This document shows, piece after piece, positions 1-6,750 of a DNA stretch of 15,643 bases; position 1 is the stretch's first letter, and each line of letters begins with the position of its first letter. This DNA is from CAUSKK01 sp963532425. GTDB taxonomy: Bacteria; Pseudomonadota; Gammaproteobacteria; Cardiobacteriales; Cardiobacteriaceae. The position numbers were made by a program, and so were the translations under genes. The DNA lies in contig CAUSKK010000027.1 in NCBI GenBank assembly GCA_963532425.1, positions 1 through 15,643 on the forward strand, given 5' to 3'. The notes under the pieces are model-generated. The model saw only the letters and a list, made by a program, of their open reading frames with translations, was not told the DNA's origin and did no database searches.

Positions 1-108
1 GCCATCCGCAACCTCGGCAACTTCCCCGACGGCGTTGCCTTCGCCATCCTCATCGCCAACGGCCTGGTGCCGCTGATTGACCCGCTCACCCAACCGCGTT
101 ACCGCTAA
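1..108 (+). CDS. rnfD: Electron transport complex subunit RnfD, C-terminal end (partial)
   Basis: The window opens inside a reading frame that ends at TAA 106-108. Its 35 residues include PDGVAFAILIAN followed by VPLIDPLTQPR, which matches the conserved C-terminus of RnfD (last transmembrane helix and short tail). RnfD is a membrane subunit of the Rnf complex, which couples ferredoxin/NADH electron transfer to ion movement and carries covalent FMN; that is family knowledge, and the flavin site lies outside the window. NqrB is a distant paralogue, but its C-terminus lacks the PDGVAFA pattern. The usual next gene in the operon is rnfG; here an unrelated gene starts 17 bases after the stop, so the operon order is broken or different. 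Confidence 0.85.
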   Translation, partial: AIRNLGNFPDGVAFAILIANGLVPLIDPLTQPRYR

Positions 109-125
109 ACCTTAAGGAAAAAACC

Positions 126-1466
126 ATGAGCCTTTACGACAACCCGCTTCCCCCTGCCGATTACGCTGCCTGCCTTGCCCTGCGTGAGGAAATGTGCGGC
201 CTCGCCCTGCCGTACCTCGGTCTTTTTTTTGAGCGCCAAAAAGCATTGCCGGAACAGGGATTCCTTAAATCCATTGACCTTGACACGGCAACCGCCCGTC
301 TTGGTGAAACCGTCTGCCGCGTGCAGTTCATCGGTCGCGGAGACAATGGCCGCTGGCAATGGGCATGGGACGACCCGCCCGGCACCTATCCGGCAGAAGC
401 CTTGCGCGATGCCCTGCATCTCAAAGCCTACGGTGAGCAACACGGCATCGAATGGCTAACCCGCAGCGGCTGGCCGATAACCGCATACGGACAGAATGAT
501 GCCCTAGAAGCCCTTGCCGTCATGCTTAACCATGCCGACAGTTACAACACAGAATCCGCCCCATACCTCCTCAAGGAACGCCTGCCCAATTCGGGGCTGG
601 GCTCAATGCTGATGACGGTTTACCTGTCCGAGCCTGTGCAGGCGCCGCCACGCAGCAAAAAAAGCGTCATAGAAATCGTTGATATCCTTTGCCGCTGCTA
701 TAAGGCTTCAGCCGCCATTGCCGCCTACCTCGACAGCCTGCCGCCAGAGTTGCGCCCGGAAACTGCTGAGATAGAAGTGCCGCAGCCGGAAAAACAACCG
801 GCGCACATCGACTACTTCCCGGAAGCAAGCACCGTCTTCAGCGCCGCCCAACCCTGGCTGGAGAAACACCTGCTGCCGCTCGCGAGCTTTGACCTCGCCT
901 CGCTCGACCCGGCACTAGGCGACGTCCGCCTGCATTTCCTCAAGCCCGTCGAACCCTACAACAGCTGTATCGGTGGCAATACCCAGGCGGCGCATAGCGA
1001 CTATTGCAGCGCAAATTGGCTCTGCTTCCACCTTGAAGACGACGGCACTTATCGCTTCCTCGCCGAAGAAGACTACTTTCTCGGCGAAAATGTCGCCCCG
1101 GACGCCCAAAAATACTTCGCTGAAGTGCGCGCCAGCTACCAGCAAATCAAACAGCTTTACCGCGAGAGTGGCGTAGTCGTCGAAAAGCTCGATAAAAACG
1201 GTCTGCCGCGTTTCGGCGGCCCGCCCAGTTTTCTGCCCTACTTCTACCAGGGCAACTGGTCCACCACGAAGCCGCCAGCGGCGTTTACCACCGGTGAAGA
1301 CTACGATGACTGGAGTAAAGAGTCGGATATCCGCTACCAGGGCAAGCGCTTCATCTGCATCGCAACAGACGCCGGCTACAGCTGGGGCGAAGGCGGCGCC
1401 GATACCATCTTCCTCCTCTACGAACCGCACAGCCGCCTCGTGCTGATGACCTTTGACTACGACTGA
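126..1466 (+). CDS. Hypothetical protein with DUF6882-like N-terminal region
   Basis: This is a 446-residue soluble protein with no signal peptide or membrane segment. ATG 126 is supported by an AAGGA about 8 bases upstream. Residues about 1-135 resemble the DUF6882 pattern (RGDNGRWQWAWDDP at 71-84, then a helical region ending in a GIEWLTRSGW-type segment). The C-terminal half, from about residue 230, is a separate aromatic-rich domain with HFLKPVEPYNSCIGGN and the ending FICIATDAGYSWGEGGADT, which I cannot assign. Proteins of this build often sit among polymorphic-toxin immunity genes, so an immunity or contact-dependent role is possible but is inference from style only. It follows rnfD by 17 bases and could be co-transcribed. 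The CAAGCGCTTC at 1343-1352 is one base away from the palindrome that is so common further right. Confidence 0.7.
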   Translation: MSLYDNPLPPADYAACLALREEMCGLALPYLGLFFERQKALPEQGFLKSIDLDTATARLGETVCRVQFIGRGDNGRWQWAWDDPPGTYPAEALRDALHLKAYGEQHGIEWLTRSGWPITAYGQNDALEALAVMLNHADSYNTESAPYLLKERLPNSGLGSMLMTVYLSEPVQAPPRSKKSVIEIVDILCRCYKASAAIAAYLDSLPPELRPETAEIEVPQPEKQPAHIDYFPEASTVFSAAQPWLEKHLLPLASFDLASLDPALGDVRLHFLKPVEPYNSCIGGNTQAAHSDYCSANWLCFHLEDDGTYRFLAEEDYFLGENVAPDAQKYFAEVRASYQQIKQLYRESGVVVEKLDKNGLPRFGGPPSFLPYFYQGNWSTTKPPAAFTTGEDYDDWSKESDIRYQGKRFICIATDAGYSWGEGGADTIFLLYEPHSRLVLMTFDYD

Positions 1467-1492
1467 AACAACCGGAAACCCCGTGGGGAGTC

Positions 1493-1563
1493 CGTAGGGT
1501 GGGTCTTGACCCACCACAACAAAACACTTCGGTTTTCAACGGTGGGGCAAACCCCACCCTACG
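1493..1563. repeat. Hairpin-doublet REP-like element
   Basis: A 71-bp element begins 26 bases after the previous stop codon. The outer arms are inverted: CGTAGGGTGGGT (1493-1504) and CCCCACCCTACG (1552-1563), 11 of 12 paired. Each end also folds alone: GGTGGGTC/GACCCACC with a 2-base loop (1498-1515) and GGTGGGG/CCCCACC with a 4-base loop (1541-1558). Between them is AAAAC-ACTTCG-GTTTT (1522-1537). GTAGGGTGGG hairpins of this kind are dispersed repeats in several bacterial genomes (general knowledge). It may also serve as a transcription end for the upstream gene, though there is no T-tract. Confidence 0.75.
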
Positions 1564-1608
1564 ATTCTGCCGCTTACACCCACCCCCGAAAACCTGACCC
1601 CGTCACCC

Positions 1609-1695
1609 ATGAAAACCCCGTTCACCGCCGCCCTGCGCCTTGCCGCCTTTGCCGCCGTCCTCCATTCTTGGCAAACCGCGCCCCTGGCCGATTAA
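1609..1695 (+). CDS. Possible 28-aa signal-peptide-like ORF or gene remnant
   Basis: ATG 1609 opens a 28-codon frame ending at TAA 1693-1695. It reads MKTPFTAALRLAAFAAVL and then HSWQTAPLAD, which has the shape of a Sec signal peptide (Lys near the start, Ala/Leu-rich core) with almost no mature protein. There is no good Shine-Dalgarno before it (CCGTCACCC). It may be the surviving 5' end of a deleted secreted protein or a chance frame. It ends 30 bases before the start of the next gene. Confidence 0.25.
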   Translation: MKTPFTAALRLAAFAAVLHSWQTAPLAD

Positions 1696-1725
1696 TTACA
1701 ATGGCCCTTTTACTACGGAGCCTTT

Positions 1726-2499
1726 ATGTATCGTCAAAAACTCATCACTCTGCTGCTGCTGGCCGGACTGGCCGGAGCCGCCGACCTGTCCTTCATTAAG
1801 AACACCGCCCGCCACTGCCCGCAGAAAGACCAGTGCGTCGCCACGGTGGAGATTCGTTCCATTAATAGTGTGGACCAGGCGCTAAATGATTACGCCGATA
1901 AAATTCTGCGGGAGGCCGGCCCACAGCGCCTGGACCAGGCCGGCCTGGAGGCCTGGCTGCAGAAGAACGCCGATGCAGATGGCAGCGACGACGGGGAAGC
2001 CACCCCAAGTTTCTTTTTTGAAGTGGAACCGCTGGGCGAAACGGCCCATTACCGGGTGCTGCAATTCAGCAAACACGTGCCCGACGACACCATCAGGGGC
2101 ATGGACTACGCCACTTTCCACGTGCTACCCAAGGAGGGCGAGCTGAAGCCGCTGCCCCTGGCGGAAATTCTCCTGCCCAATCAACGGGCCCAGCTGGACG
2201 AACTGCAGAAGCAGAATCTGGTCGCCGGCCGGGAGAAAAAGGAGGCCGAGGAGTATTTGAAAAGCTACGACTTCAAGGCCGGGGATAACTGGCGGCCGGA
2301 CGCCAAGGGCCTGATTTTCTCCTACGACACCAGCGAAATCGCGCCCCAGGCCCAGGGCCCTCAGGAAATTCTCGTGCCGAAGGAACAGCTGAAGGACATC
2401 GTCAGGCCGGAATTCCTGAAGGAGCTGGACAGCTGGCAGAAATTTGAATGGGATAAGTCCATGGGCGAGCCGGTGCTGAAGAAGGAATGGCGCAGCTAA
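1726..2499 (+). CDS. Secreted DUF3298 (RsiV C-terminal-like) domain protein
   Basis: This 257-residue protein starts at ATG 1726, with GGAG about 6 bases upstream. Residues 1-19 form a Sec signal peptide (MYRQKLITLLLLAGLAGAA), predicting a periplasmic or outer-surface location; there is no lipobox cysteine at the cleavage site. Residues about 95-226 match the DUF3298 pattern: FFFEV, then GMDYATFHV, then the C-terminal hallmark KGLIFSYDTSEIAPQAQGPQ (195-214) and ILVPKEQLKDIV. DUF3298 occurs at the C-terminus of the anti-sigma factor RsiV, which binds lysozyme, and in many secreted proteins of unknown role. The N-terminal part, with two cysteines (C31, C37), would correspond to the partner domain DUF4163. 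A lysozyme or cell-wall role is family-level inference only. Confidence 0.75.
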   Translation: MYRQKLITLLLLAGLAGAADLSFIKNTARHCPQKDQCVATVEIRSINSVDQALNDYADKILREAGPQRLDQAGLEAWLQKNADADGSDDGEATPSFFFEVEPLGETAHYRVLQFSKHVPDDTIRGMDYATFHVLPKEGELKPLPLAEILLPNQRAQLDELQKQNLVAGREKKEAEEYLKSYDFKAGDNWRPDAKGLIFSYDTSEIAPQAQGPQEILVPKEQLKDIVRPEFLKELDSWQKFEWDKSMGEPVLKKEWRS

Positions 2500-2528
2500 G
2501 GCAAATTACAAACGGTAGGGCGCTTTAG

Positions 2529-2560
2529 CTGTATGTTTAACGGATTAAATAAACATACAG
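2529..2560. repeat. 11-bp inverted repeat downstream of the DUF3298 gene
   Basis: CTGTATGTTTA (2529-2539) and TAAACATACAG (2550-2560) are perfect reverse complements separated by 10 bases. The stem is AT-rich and has no T-tract after it, so it is not a classic terminator. It could be a protein-binding palindrome or the end of a small non-autonomous element. Confidence 0.6.
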
Positions 2561-2576
2561 GGGACGCGCAGCGCTA

Positions 2577-2649
2577 CGACCTTTAGGTCGACCAGCGAAG
2601 CTGGCGACCGTAGGGAGAACAGCAGCGAAGCGAAGTGAGCCCGAAGGGC
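2577..2649. repeat. Cluster of three short hairpins left of the IS element
   Basis: Three perfect small stems lie in 73 bp: CGACCT-TT-AGGTCG (2577-2590), CCAGC-GAA-GCTGG (2592-2604) and GCCC-GAA-GGGC (2639-2649). The last is embedded in GTGAGCCCGAAGGGCGAAC followed by AACCGC, which resembles the core of the REP-like pair at 7411-7704. I see no gene between 2500 and 2681, and this looks like repeat-derived intergenic DNA. Confidence 0.5.
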
Positions 2650-2681
2650 GAACAACCGCCCGTCCGTCGGTAAAAATAAAA

Positions 2682-3482
2682 GGTGGTGTCCTAAAATGTA
2701 TGCTGATAAACGGCGGGCAAACAAAAAGCAATGGAGACACGGTATATTTGAGGTGTGGAAGCTCAAAATACCATTTGCTGTCCCCGTTGCCGTGGGCAGA
2801 ATATAAAGCGAAACGGCAAATCCGGCAATAACAAGCAAAAATACCTCTGCAAGGCCTGCGGCAGGCAGTTTGTCGGCGACCATAACCTTGACTATCGGGG
2901 CTGTCATTCCGGTGCAGACAGGCTGATTTGGCAGATGACCGCCCGTTGCTGCGGTATTCGCGACATTTGTAGCATGACCGGCTACAGTCGCGGCAAGGTT
3001 CAGGCTGCGCTGAAACGCAGTACCCATCAAATCAGCCCAGAGCGCACGCATTACCAGACATTGCAAGTGGATGAATTTTGGACGTTTGTCGGCAAAAAGC
3101 GTAACAAAGTCTGGCTGATTTATGCTTATGACCAGGCGGGCGGGGAAATTGTTGCCCATGTGTGGGGCAAACGGGATTTAGCGACGGTTATGCAGCTAAA
3201 ACAGCGCCTGAAAGCATTGGGCGTTACTTATGACCGAAGTGCTTCGGACAACTGGGTGGCGTTTCTTAAGGCCTTTCAGGATGATGAGCATCAGGTGGGG
3301 AAGAGATATACCGTCGGCATTGAGGGAAATAACTGCCGTTTGCGCCAACGGATGCGCCGCGCAGTGCGTAAAACCTGCTGTTTTTCCAAGAAGATGTTCT
3401 ATCACATTAAGGCATTTGCCATCGGTTTTTTCTATATCAACTACGGGCGCGTTTGAGGCAGCATACTTTTTAGGACACCACC
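2682..3482 (+). mobile_element. IS1-family insertion sequence, about 801 bp
   Basis: The left end GGTGGTGTCCTAAAA (from 2682) continues as TGTATGCTG. The right end, read inward from 3482 on the minus strand, is GGTGGTGTCCTAAAA followed by AGTATGCTG. The 24-bp inverted repeats (2682-2705 and 3459-3482) differ at one position. The element carries one transposase gene and has the size expected of IS1-family elements. The flanks (AAATAAAA on the left, GGAATAAT on the right) show no direct repeat of the 8-9 bp usual for IS1 insertion, so one side may have been rearranged after insertion. It marks the boundary between GC-rich DNA on the left and the AT-rich island on the right. Confidence 0.92.
2755..3456 (+). 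CDS. IS1-family transposase, single-ORF type
   Basis: This 233-residue DDE transposase starts at GTG 2755; the in-frame stop at 2749-2751 excludes an earlier start, and GAGG lies close upstream. Residues 9-35 form a zinc-finger-like set (CPRC at 9-12, CKAC at 32-35), followed by a helix-turn-helix region (GIRDICSMTGYSRGKV, 67-82), as in InsA. The catalytic part resembles InsB: QVDEFWTFVGKK with D106, SASDNW with D165, and IEGNN with E190, then the conserved tail CCFSKKMFYH and FFYINYGRV. Classical IS1 makes InsA and InsAB' by frameshifting; here both halves are one uninterrupted frame, as in some family members. The gene ends inside the element just before the right inverted repeat and looks intact. 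Confidence 0.92.
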   Translation: MEAQNTICCPRCRGQNIKRNGKSGNNKQKYLCKACGRQFVGDHNLDYRGCHSGADRLIWQMTARCCGIRDICSMTGYSRGKVQAALKRSTHQISPERTHYQTLQVDEFWTFVGKKRNKVWLIYAYDQAGGEIVAHVWGKRDLATVMQLKQRLKALGVTYDRSASDNWVAFLKAFQDDEHQVGKRYTVGIEGNNCRLRQRMRRAVRKTCCFSKKMFYHIKAFAIGFFYINYGRV

Positions 3483-3543
3483 GGAATAATGTGATGAATC
3501 TGAAAAGTCATATCACCCATAATTATCATCCATAAATAAGTGT

Positions 3544-4278
3544 TTAGATTAAAACATAAGGAAGCAAAGAAAAATCTTTATATAAACCCGCATTATCAAT
3601 AGCTTCCTTTAAAGATTGCGAAAAAAAAATAGAATGATTAACTAGAGGATCATGCCACATATCTGCCGGGCACTCTAATACTTTTGGATGAAAATGAAAC
3701 CTTTGTAACTCTGCTTCATTATCAGGATGGTGGTAGATACTATAATACCCTCTAGAAACCAATCTTAAATCAGGATTATTTTTAGGTGACAGGTAGCTGT
3801 GTCTCTCACATACATTGAGTAAATAATAAGTCTGTTCACTTAACAATTCATTTGTAGTTCGCTCGTATAGTTTGACCGGACTAATTTGTGTACTTCCCAA
3901 GTAAAAATGGCGTAATATCTGCAAGAGCGGCTCAGTGATCATAATAAACTGGTCTGAAATAGCAAAAATAGGTGGTATAAGGGAAAAAGCCTCCCTCGAA
4001 ATCTCTGCGTATATTTCTTTTAAATCTGCATACATTGCACTAGGTAAAATATCTAAAGAAAGGTACTCATGCCTGCGATATACATCAATAGCTCTAATAA
4101 TCCTGTTAAGCATGTCTTTTCTTTGTTTTTCTTCTAGCTCTGTTCTGTTTTTTTTTCTCGATAAGGCAAAATAATTAGGAAAATCCAATGTAGAAGGAAT
4201 TCCAAGTTGAAACCACCATGAATCCCTGCTTAATCCACTATCATCTAATAACCAAATTGTCGGTTCTTTTGCAGGCAT
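3544..4278 (-). CDS. Immunity-protein-like hypothetical protein (Imm11/DUF1629-like C-terminus)
   Basis: This 244-residue protein starts at ATG (4276-4278) with AAGGAG 8 bases upstream (4287-4292). It is cytosolic in appearance, with no signal or membrane segment. The C-terminal part (PADMWHDPLVNHSIFFSQSL, then KEAIDNAGL) resembles the end of Imm11/DUF1629- and Imm43-type immunity proteins, where a segment like D-hydrophobic-SD-LKEAIE-AGI recurs. I cannot tell which family it belongs to. It is markedly AT-rich compared with flanking genes, which suggests horizontal acquisition, and it sits directly right of the IS1 element with no visible toxin partner. Its likely role, neutralising an interbacterial toxin, is inference from the weak motif match and context. 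Confidence 0.55.
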   Translation of the reverse strand: MPAKEPTIWLLDDSGLSRDSWWFQLGIPSTLDFPNYFALSRKKNRTELEEKQRKDMLNRIIRAIDVYRRHEYLSLDILPSAMYADLKEIYAEISREAFSLIPPIFAISDQFIMITEPLLQILRHFYLGSTQISPVKLYERTTNELLSEQTYYLLNVCERHSYLSPKNNPDLRLVSRGYYSIYHHPDNEAELQRFHFHPKVLECPADMWHDPLVNHSIFFSQSLKEAIDNAGLYKDFSLLPYVLI

Positions 4279-4669
4279 TAGTTCTACTCCTTGAAGTTTA
4301 GTTTAAGGAAGTAACATGGTGACGAATGCAAGAAATACTCAGGTTTGAAGAAAAACGCCACGTTGTATTTGCTTCCCTTTACACTTTTCTACTGTTACAC
4401 AGAAATTACTGCCATGCGACCCCTGTATGAACCATAGCCATCACACTCAACCATAAGGCAAAACAGTATTTTTCACGGAATCAGCGTTTTTTAGCTCGCT
4501 TATGTCTAAAGATGTCCATACTGTAACTAATTCCATCAAACCTTAAAAATGCCGTTTGTTTACAACAAAATATTTGCCACAACACCCCGCAACCCCATCC
4601 ATCCCCGCCTCCCGTCATTGACTTTACATTAACTTTATTGTTAAACGTTGAAGATATAACTAACCTCCA
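4279..4669. other. Intergenic region of the AT-rich island, no gene seen
   Basis: About 390 bp lie between two minus-strand genes. Frames on both strands are short (14 codons or fewer from ATG among those I checked). The promoter of the downstream immunity-like gene must lie here, but I see no convincing -35/-10 pair for it. TTAAC and GTTAA form a small inverted pair near 4629-4644. I see no RNA gene or repeat. Confidence 0.5.
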
Positions 4670-5548
4670 TTAGCAATTAATATTAAAGTTAAAATCAATC
4701 TTCATTTGATCATATACATTGCTAGGAAATTTTCGAAAAATCTTGCAGTGAAGTTCTTTTTCATTGATAAAATGAGAATAAATAAGTACTAAAGATAGAT
4801 TTTCAAGCTGTTCTTTATCTTCTACCAGCTGCGAGTCTACCCAAGCAGCATCAGATATTTCTGCCCCCATTATTTCTTTTATTTTATCTCTATAAAATCT
4901 GTTATACCTCTCAGTATGTCGATATTTTCCTGATAAAAGAATATTATCAGTTGACAAAATAATATTATTAGTAAAGCCATCAATATCAATATTAATTAAC
5001 TGATCATAAAAGATATAACAACATGATGTAACGCTATACTTCACTACCAATACCGAATATAGTCCATATTCATTATCAGAGTGAAAATTAGGAATAGTAT
5101 CTAAAAAATCAATCTTCCCCAAAAACGGATCAGCGACACCATCTGTAGAAAAAAGAAAAGCTGTATTGTGCCGCCCATAATCACTACCACAAAAAATAAT
5201 TATATTTTTTTTCCTAACAGGGTGATCATCCTCTATAGTAGAAATATATTTAATTTCTTTTTGGTTGATGGCACTATAATCACCATCGCATTCCGGAGGT
5301 AGATAGGTTACATAGCTAGATATTAGATCACCATCTTCGCTAGTAATTTTTATACTGTACAATTCTCTATCTCTATTCTTATTACTGCTATCAATATCAG
5401 AGTTATAACTAAATTTATATATGTCGTAAACTAATTCGTGTGCATATGATTGGTTTGCGACTACAATCAAAAACAAAATATTGACATAAATAAAAAAAAC
5501 TATAAATCCTATTTTTTTAAAAAATCTAAAAAATATACTTTTATTCAT
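4670..5548 (-). CDS. Unknown secreted/periplasmic protein
   Basis: This 292-residue protein starts at ATG (5546-5548) with AAGGAA 6 bases upstream (5555-5560). The N-terminus has basic residues (MNKSIFFRFFKK) and a hydrophobic stretch to about residue 35 ending QSYA-HE, a plausible signal peptidase site, so the mature protein would be exported; an uncleaved anchor is the alternative. The mature part is rich in Tyr, Asp and Ile. It has several cysteines, including a CC pair in VTSCCYIFYD, and no motif I recognise. Codon use is strongly AT-biased, like the neighbouring immunity-like gene, so both probably arrived with the same island. Periplasmic immunity or an accessory role in a toxin system is possible but unsupported by any motif. 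Confidence 0.6.
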   Translation of the reverse strand: MNKSIFFRFFKKIGFIVFFIYVNILFLIVVANQSYAHELVYDIYKFSYNSDIDSSNKNRDRELYSIKITSEDGDLISSYVTYLPPECDGDYSAINQKEIKYISTIEDDHPVRKKNIIIFCGSDYGRHNTAFLFSTDGVADPFLGKIDFLDTIPNFHSDNEYGLYSVLVVKYSVTSCCYIFYDQLINIDIDGFTNNIILSTDNILLSGKYRHTERYNRFYRDKIKEIMGAEISDAAWVDSQLVEDKEQLENLSLVLIYSHFINEKELHCKIFRKFPSNVYDQMKIDFNFNINC

Positions 5549-5605
5549 AATTAATTCCTTATTGATATTCCTGTTGATAATAGATACGGAGTGAAATCTT
5601 TATTC

Positions 5606-5623
5606 AGCGCCCCGAAGGGCGCT
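5606..5623 (-). terminator. UUCG-loop hairpin downstream of the 53-aa gene
   Basis: AGCGCCC (5606-5612) pairs with GGGCGCT (5617-5623) around a CGAA loop. Read on the minus strand, the loop is TTCG closed by C and G, the unusually stable C(UUCG)G tetraloop. It lies 43 bases downstream of the 53-aa gene's stop and upstream of the unknown secreted gene. The sequence after it on that strand (GAATAAAGATTTC) has only a weak T-content, so termination is plausible but not certain. Confidence 0.5.
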
Positions 5624-5665
5624 CGTGCGGGAGTATCAAGATTTTTCCCGCTCTTCCTGCCGTTT

Positions 5666-5827
5666 CTAGAGAAACTGTTCATAGGTTAAGGCCCGCTGCC
5701 ATTCCGCTTCGGTCAGAGGGGGCATATCGCTATGGTCAATGTTGTCGTCGTTAGCACCCGGTAGTGACGGCTTTCTTTGTTCCGCCAGTTGCCGAATTTC
5801 CTCAAGGGTCTTTCTTATAAGAGCCAT
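5666..5827 (-). CDS. Small acidic antitoxin-like protein (53 aa)
   Basis: ATG (5825-5827) is preceded by GAGG with 7-base spacing (5835-5838), which makes translation credible. The 53 residues begin MALIRKTLEEIRQLAEQRKP, then carry NDDNIDHSDMPPLTEAEWQR and end TYEQFL. The D-I-D-x-S-D-x-P-x-LT segment resembles the linker seen at the start of BrnA-type antitoxins, which normally continue into an RHH DNA-binding part; here the frame stops before that. It may be a truncated antitoxin, or a small separate protein family. No toxin gene (for example BrnT) is visible next to it. Confidence 0.55.
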   Translation of the reverse strand: MALIRKTLEEIRQLAEQRKPSLPGANDDNIDHSDMPPLTEAEWQRALTYEQFL

Positions 5828-5880
5828 TTTTGCACCTCATTTTTTCCTAGTTTACGGGCTGAAATAATCCGATTGAGATT

Positions 5881-6006
5881 TTGACATTAATAGTTGGCAC
5901 TCTGGCCATAGTACTGTTGTTCCGCATTCCCCTGTCATACTTCATTAATCTGCTGGCGCTGGGTCTGCTGCTGTCTGCTGCCGCAGTCGCCGGGCCGTTA
6001 ATTTAA
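5881..6006 (+). CDS. Possible small hydrophobic protein or membrane-protein remnant
   Basis: A frame open from 5860 to TAA 6004-6006 encodes a strongly hydrophobic peptide. Read from TTG 5881 it is 41 residues, with two likely membrane segments (LIVGTLAIVLLFRIPL and YFINLLALGLLLSAAAVAG). There is no ATG and no clear Shine-Dalgarno, so it could be the 3' remnant of a larger membrane protein whose front was lost. The frame is GC-rich like the right-hand genes, unlike the AT-rich island. Confidence 0.25.
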   Translation: MTLIVGTLAIVLLFRIPLSYFINLLALGLLLSAAAVAGPLI

Positions 6007-6100
6007 ATACAGGGTAAGCGCCCTTATGCATGTAAATCCCCTAATTACAAACAGCTAGCCACTTTTTATGTATGTTAATTACCCTTTATTTGGAGGAACC

Positions 6101-6259
6101 ATGCGGCCACTGCTTACCCTACTGCTAATGGCCCTGCTGCCGGCCCACCGCCCGCCGCCACGCCTCGGCGGCGCTGGGAACGTTAAGATGGCCACTGGAA
6201 AGAAAATTGCAGAGAACCGGGGCGGGTTTGTGCCCGTCCGATTAACGAGGAAATCTTGA
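6101..6259 (+). CDS. Small ORF with leader-like start, overlapping the YbhB-family gene
   Basis: ATG 6101 has a strong GGAGG at 6092-6096 and opens a 52-residue frame. Its first 15 residues (MRPLLTLLLMALLPA) look like a signal peptide, but the remainder (HRPPPRLGG, then KKIAENRGG) is short and basic. An in-frame start at 6068 exists but lacks this ribosome site. The stop TGA (6257-6259) shares its A with ATG 6259 of the next gene, giving a TGATG junction typical of translational coupling. It may be a coupling leader, a small secreted peptide, or the surviving front of a gene that lost its 3' part. Confidence 0.45.
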   Translation: MRPLLTLLLMALLPAHRPPPRLGGAGNVKMATGKKIAENRGGFVPVRLTRKS

Positions 6260-6750
6260 TGAAAAAATTGCTCTGGCTTCTCGGGGTCGCCACCGGCCTG
6301 CGGGCCGAAATGACCCTGTCCGGCGATGACCTCCGCGATGGCGACCCGGCGCCACTGTCCTTCCGGGGGGCGGCCTGCGGCGGCCAGGACCAGCTGCCAC
6401 CGCTGCACTGGGTCGGGGTGCCCGAAGGCAGCGCCAGCCTGGCCCTGACCATTCACAGCCCCGGCGGCCCCAGCCCCGGCGGCCAATGGCACTGGGCCCT
6501 CATCAATCTGGCCCCCGATAGCACCGGTCTGAGCCCGGAGGGTGGCCAGCGGCTGCGCAACGACGGCGGCCGGCTGGATTTCAGCGGCCCCTGCCCCCTG
6601 CCGGGCTGGCCCGGCCACTATGACATCACCCTCTATGCCCTCGACCGCCGCCTTGACCTGCCCCCGGAGGCCACCCCGACCCAGGCCGTGCTCGCCATGT
6701 ATGGCCACATGCTCGCCAGCGCCCGTCTGACCCTGCTCGACCATGACTGA
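6259..6750 (+). CDS. Periplasmic YbhB/YbcL-family (PEBP-like) protein
   Basis: The start is ATG 6259, not the TTG three bases earlier, because GAGG (6247-6250) is spaced 8 bases from it. The 163-residue product has a signal peptide (MKKLLWLLGVATGLRA). Family marks follow in order: CGGQDQLPPLHW (normally G-x-N-x-SP-x-L-x-W), PEGSASLALTIHSPGGP, HWALINL, FSGPCPLPGWPGHYDITLYA (the conserved GP-x-PP-x-G-H-Y segment) and a closing GHMLASARLTLLD. The usual DPDAP ligand-pocket motif is replaced by HSPGGP, so the classic anion pocket may be altered. YbhB/YbcL proteins resemble phosphatidylethanolamine-binding proteins and their bacterial substrates are largely unknown. It is coupled to the upstream small ORF and overlaps the next gene by 8 bases. 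Confidence 0.85.
   Translation: MKKLLWLLGVATGLRAEMTLSGDDLRDGDPAPLSFRGAACGGQDQLPPLHWVGVPEGSASLALTIHSPGGPSPGGQWHWALINLAPDSTGLSPEGGQRLRNDGGRLDFSGPCPLPGWPGHYDITLYALDRRLDLPPEATPTQAVLAMYGHMLASARLTLLDHD

Noticed and set aside
2545..3159. 204-aa minus-strand ORF in the IS element
   Set aside because: It is antisense to the IS1 transposase and crosses the inverted repeat; no motif of its own.
4619..4647. Plus-strand promoter TTGACT with a downstream AT-rich box
   Set aside because: It points toward the 3' end of a minus-strand gene and has no plus-strand gene to serve.
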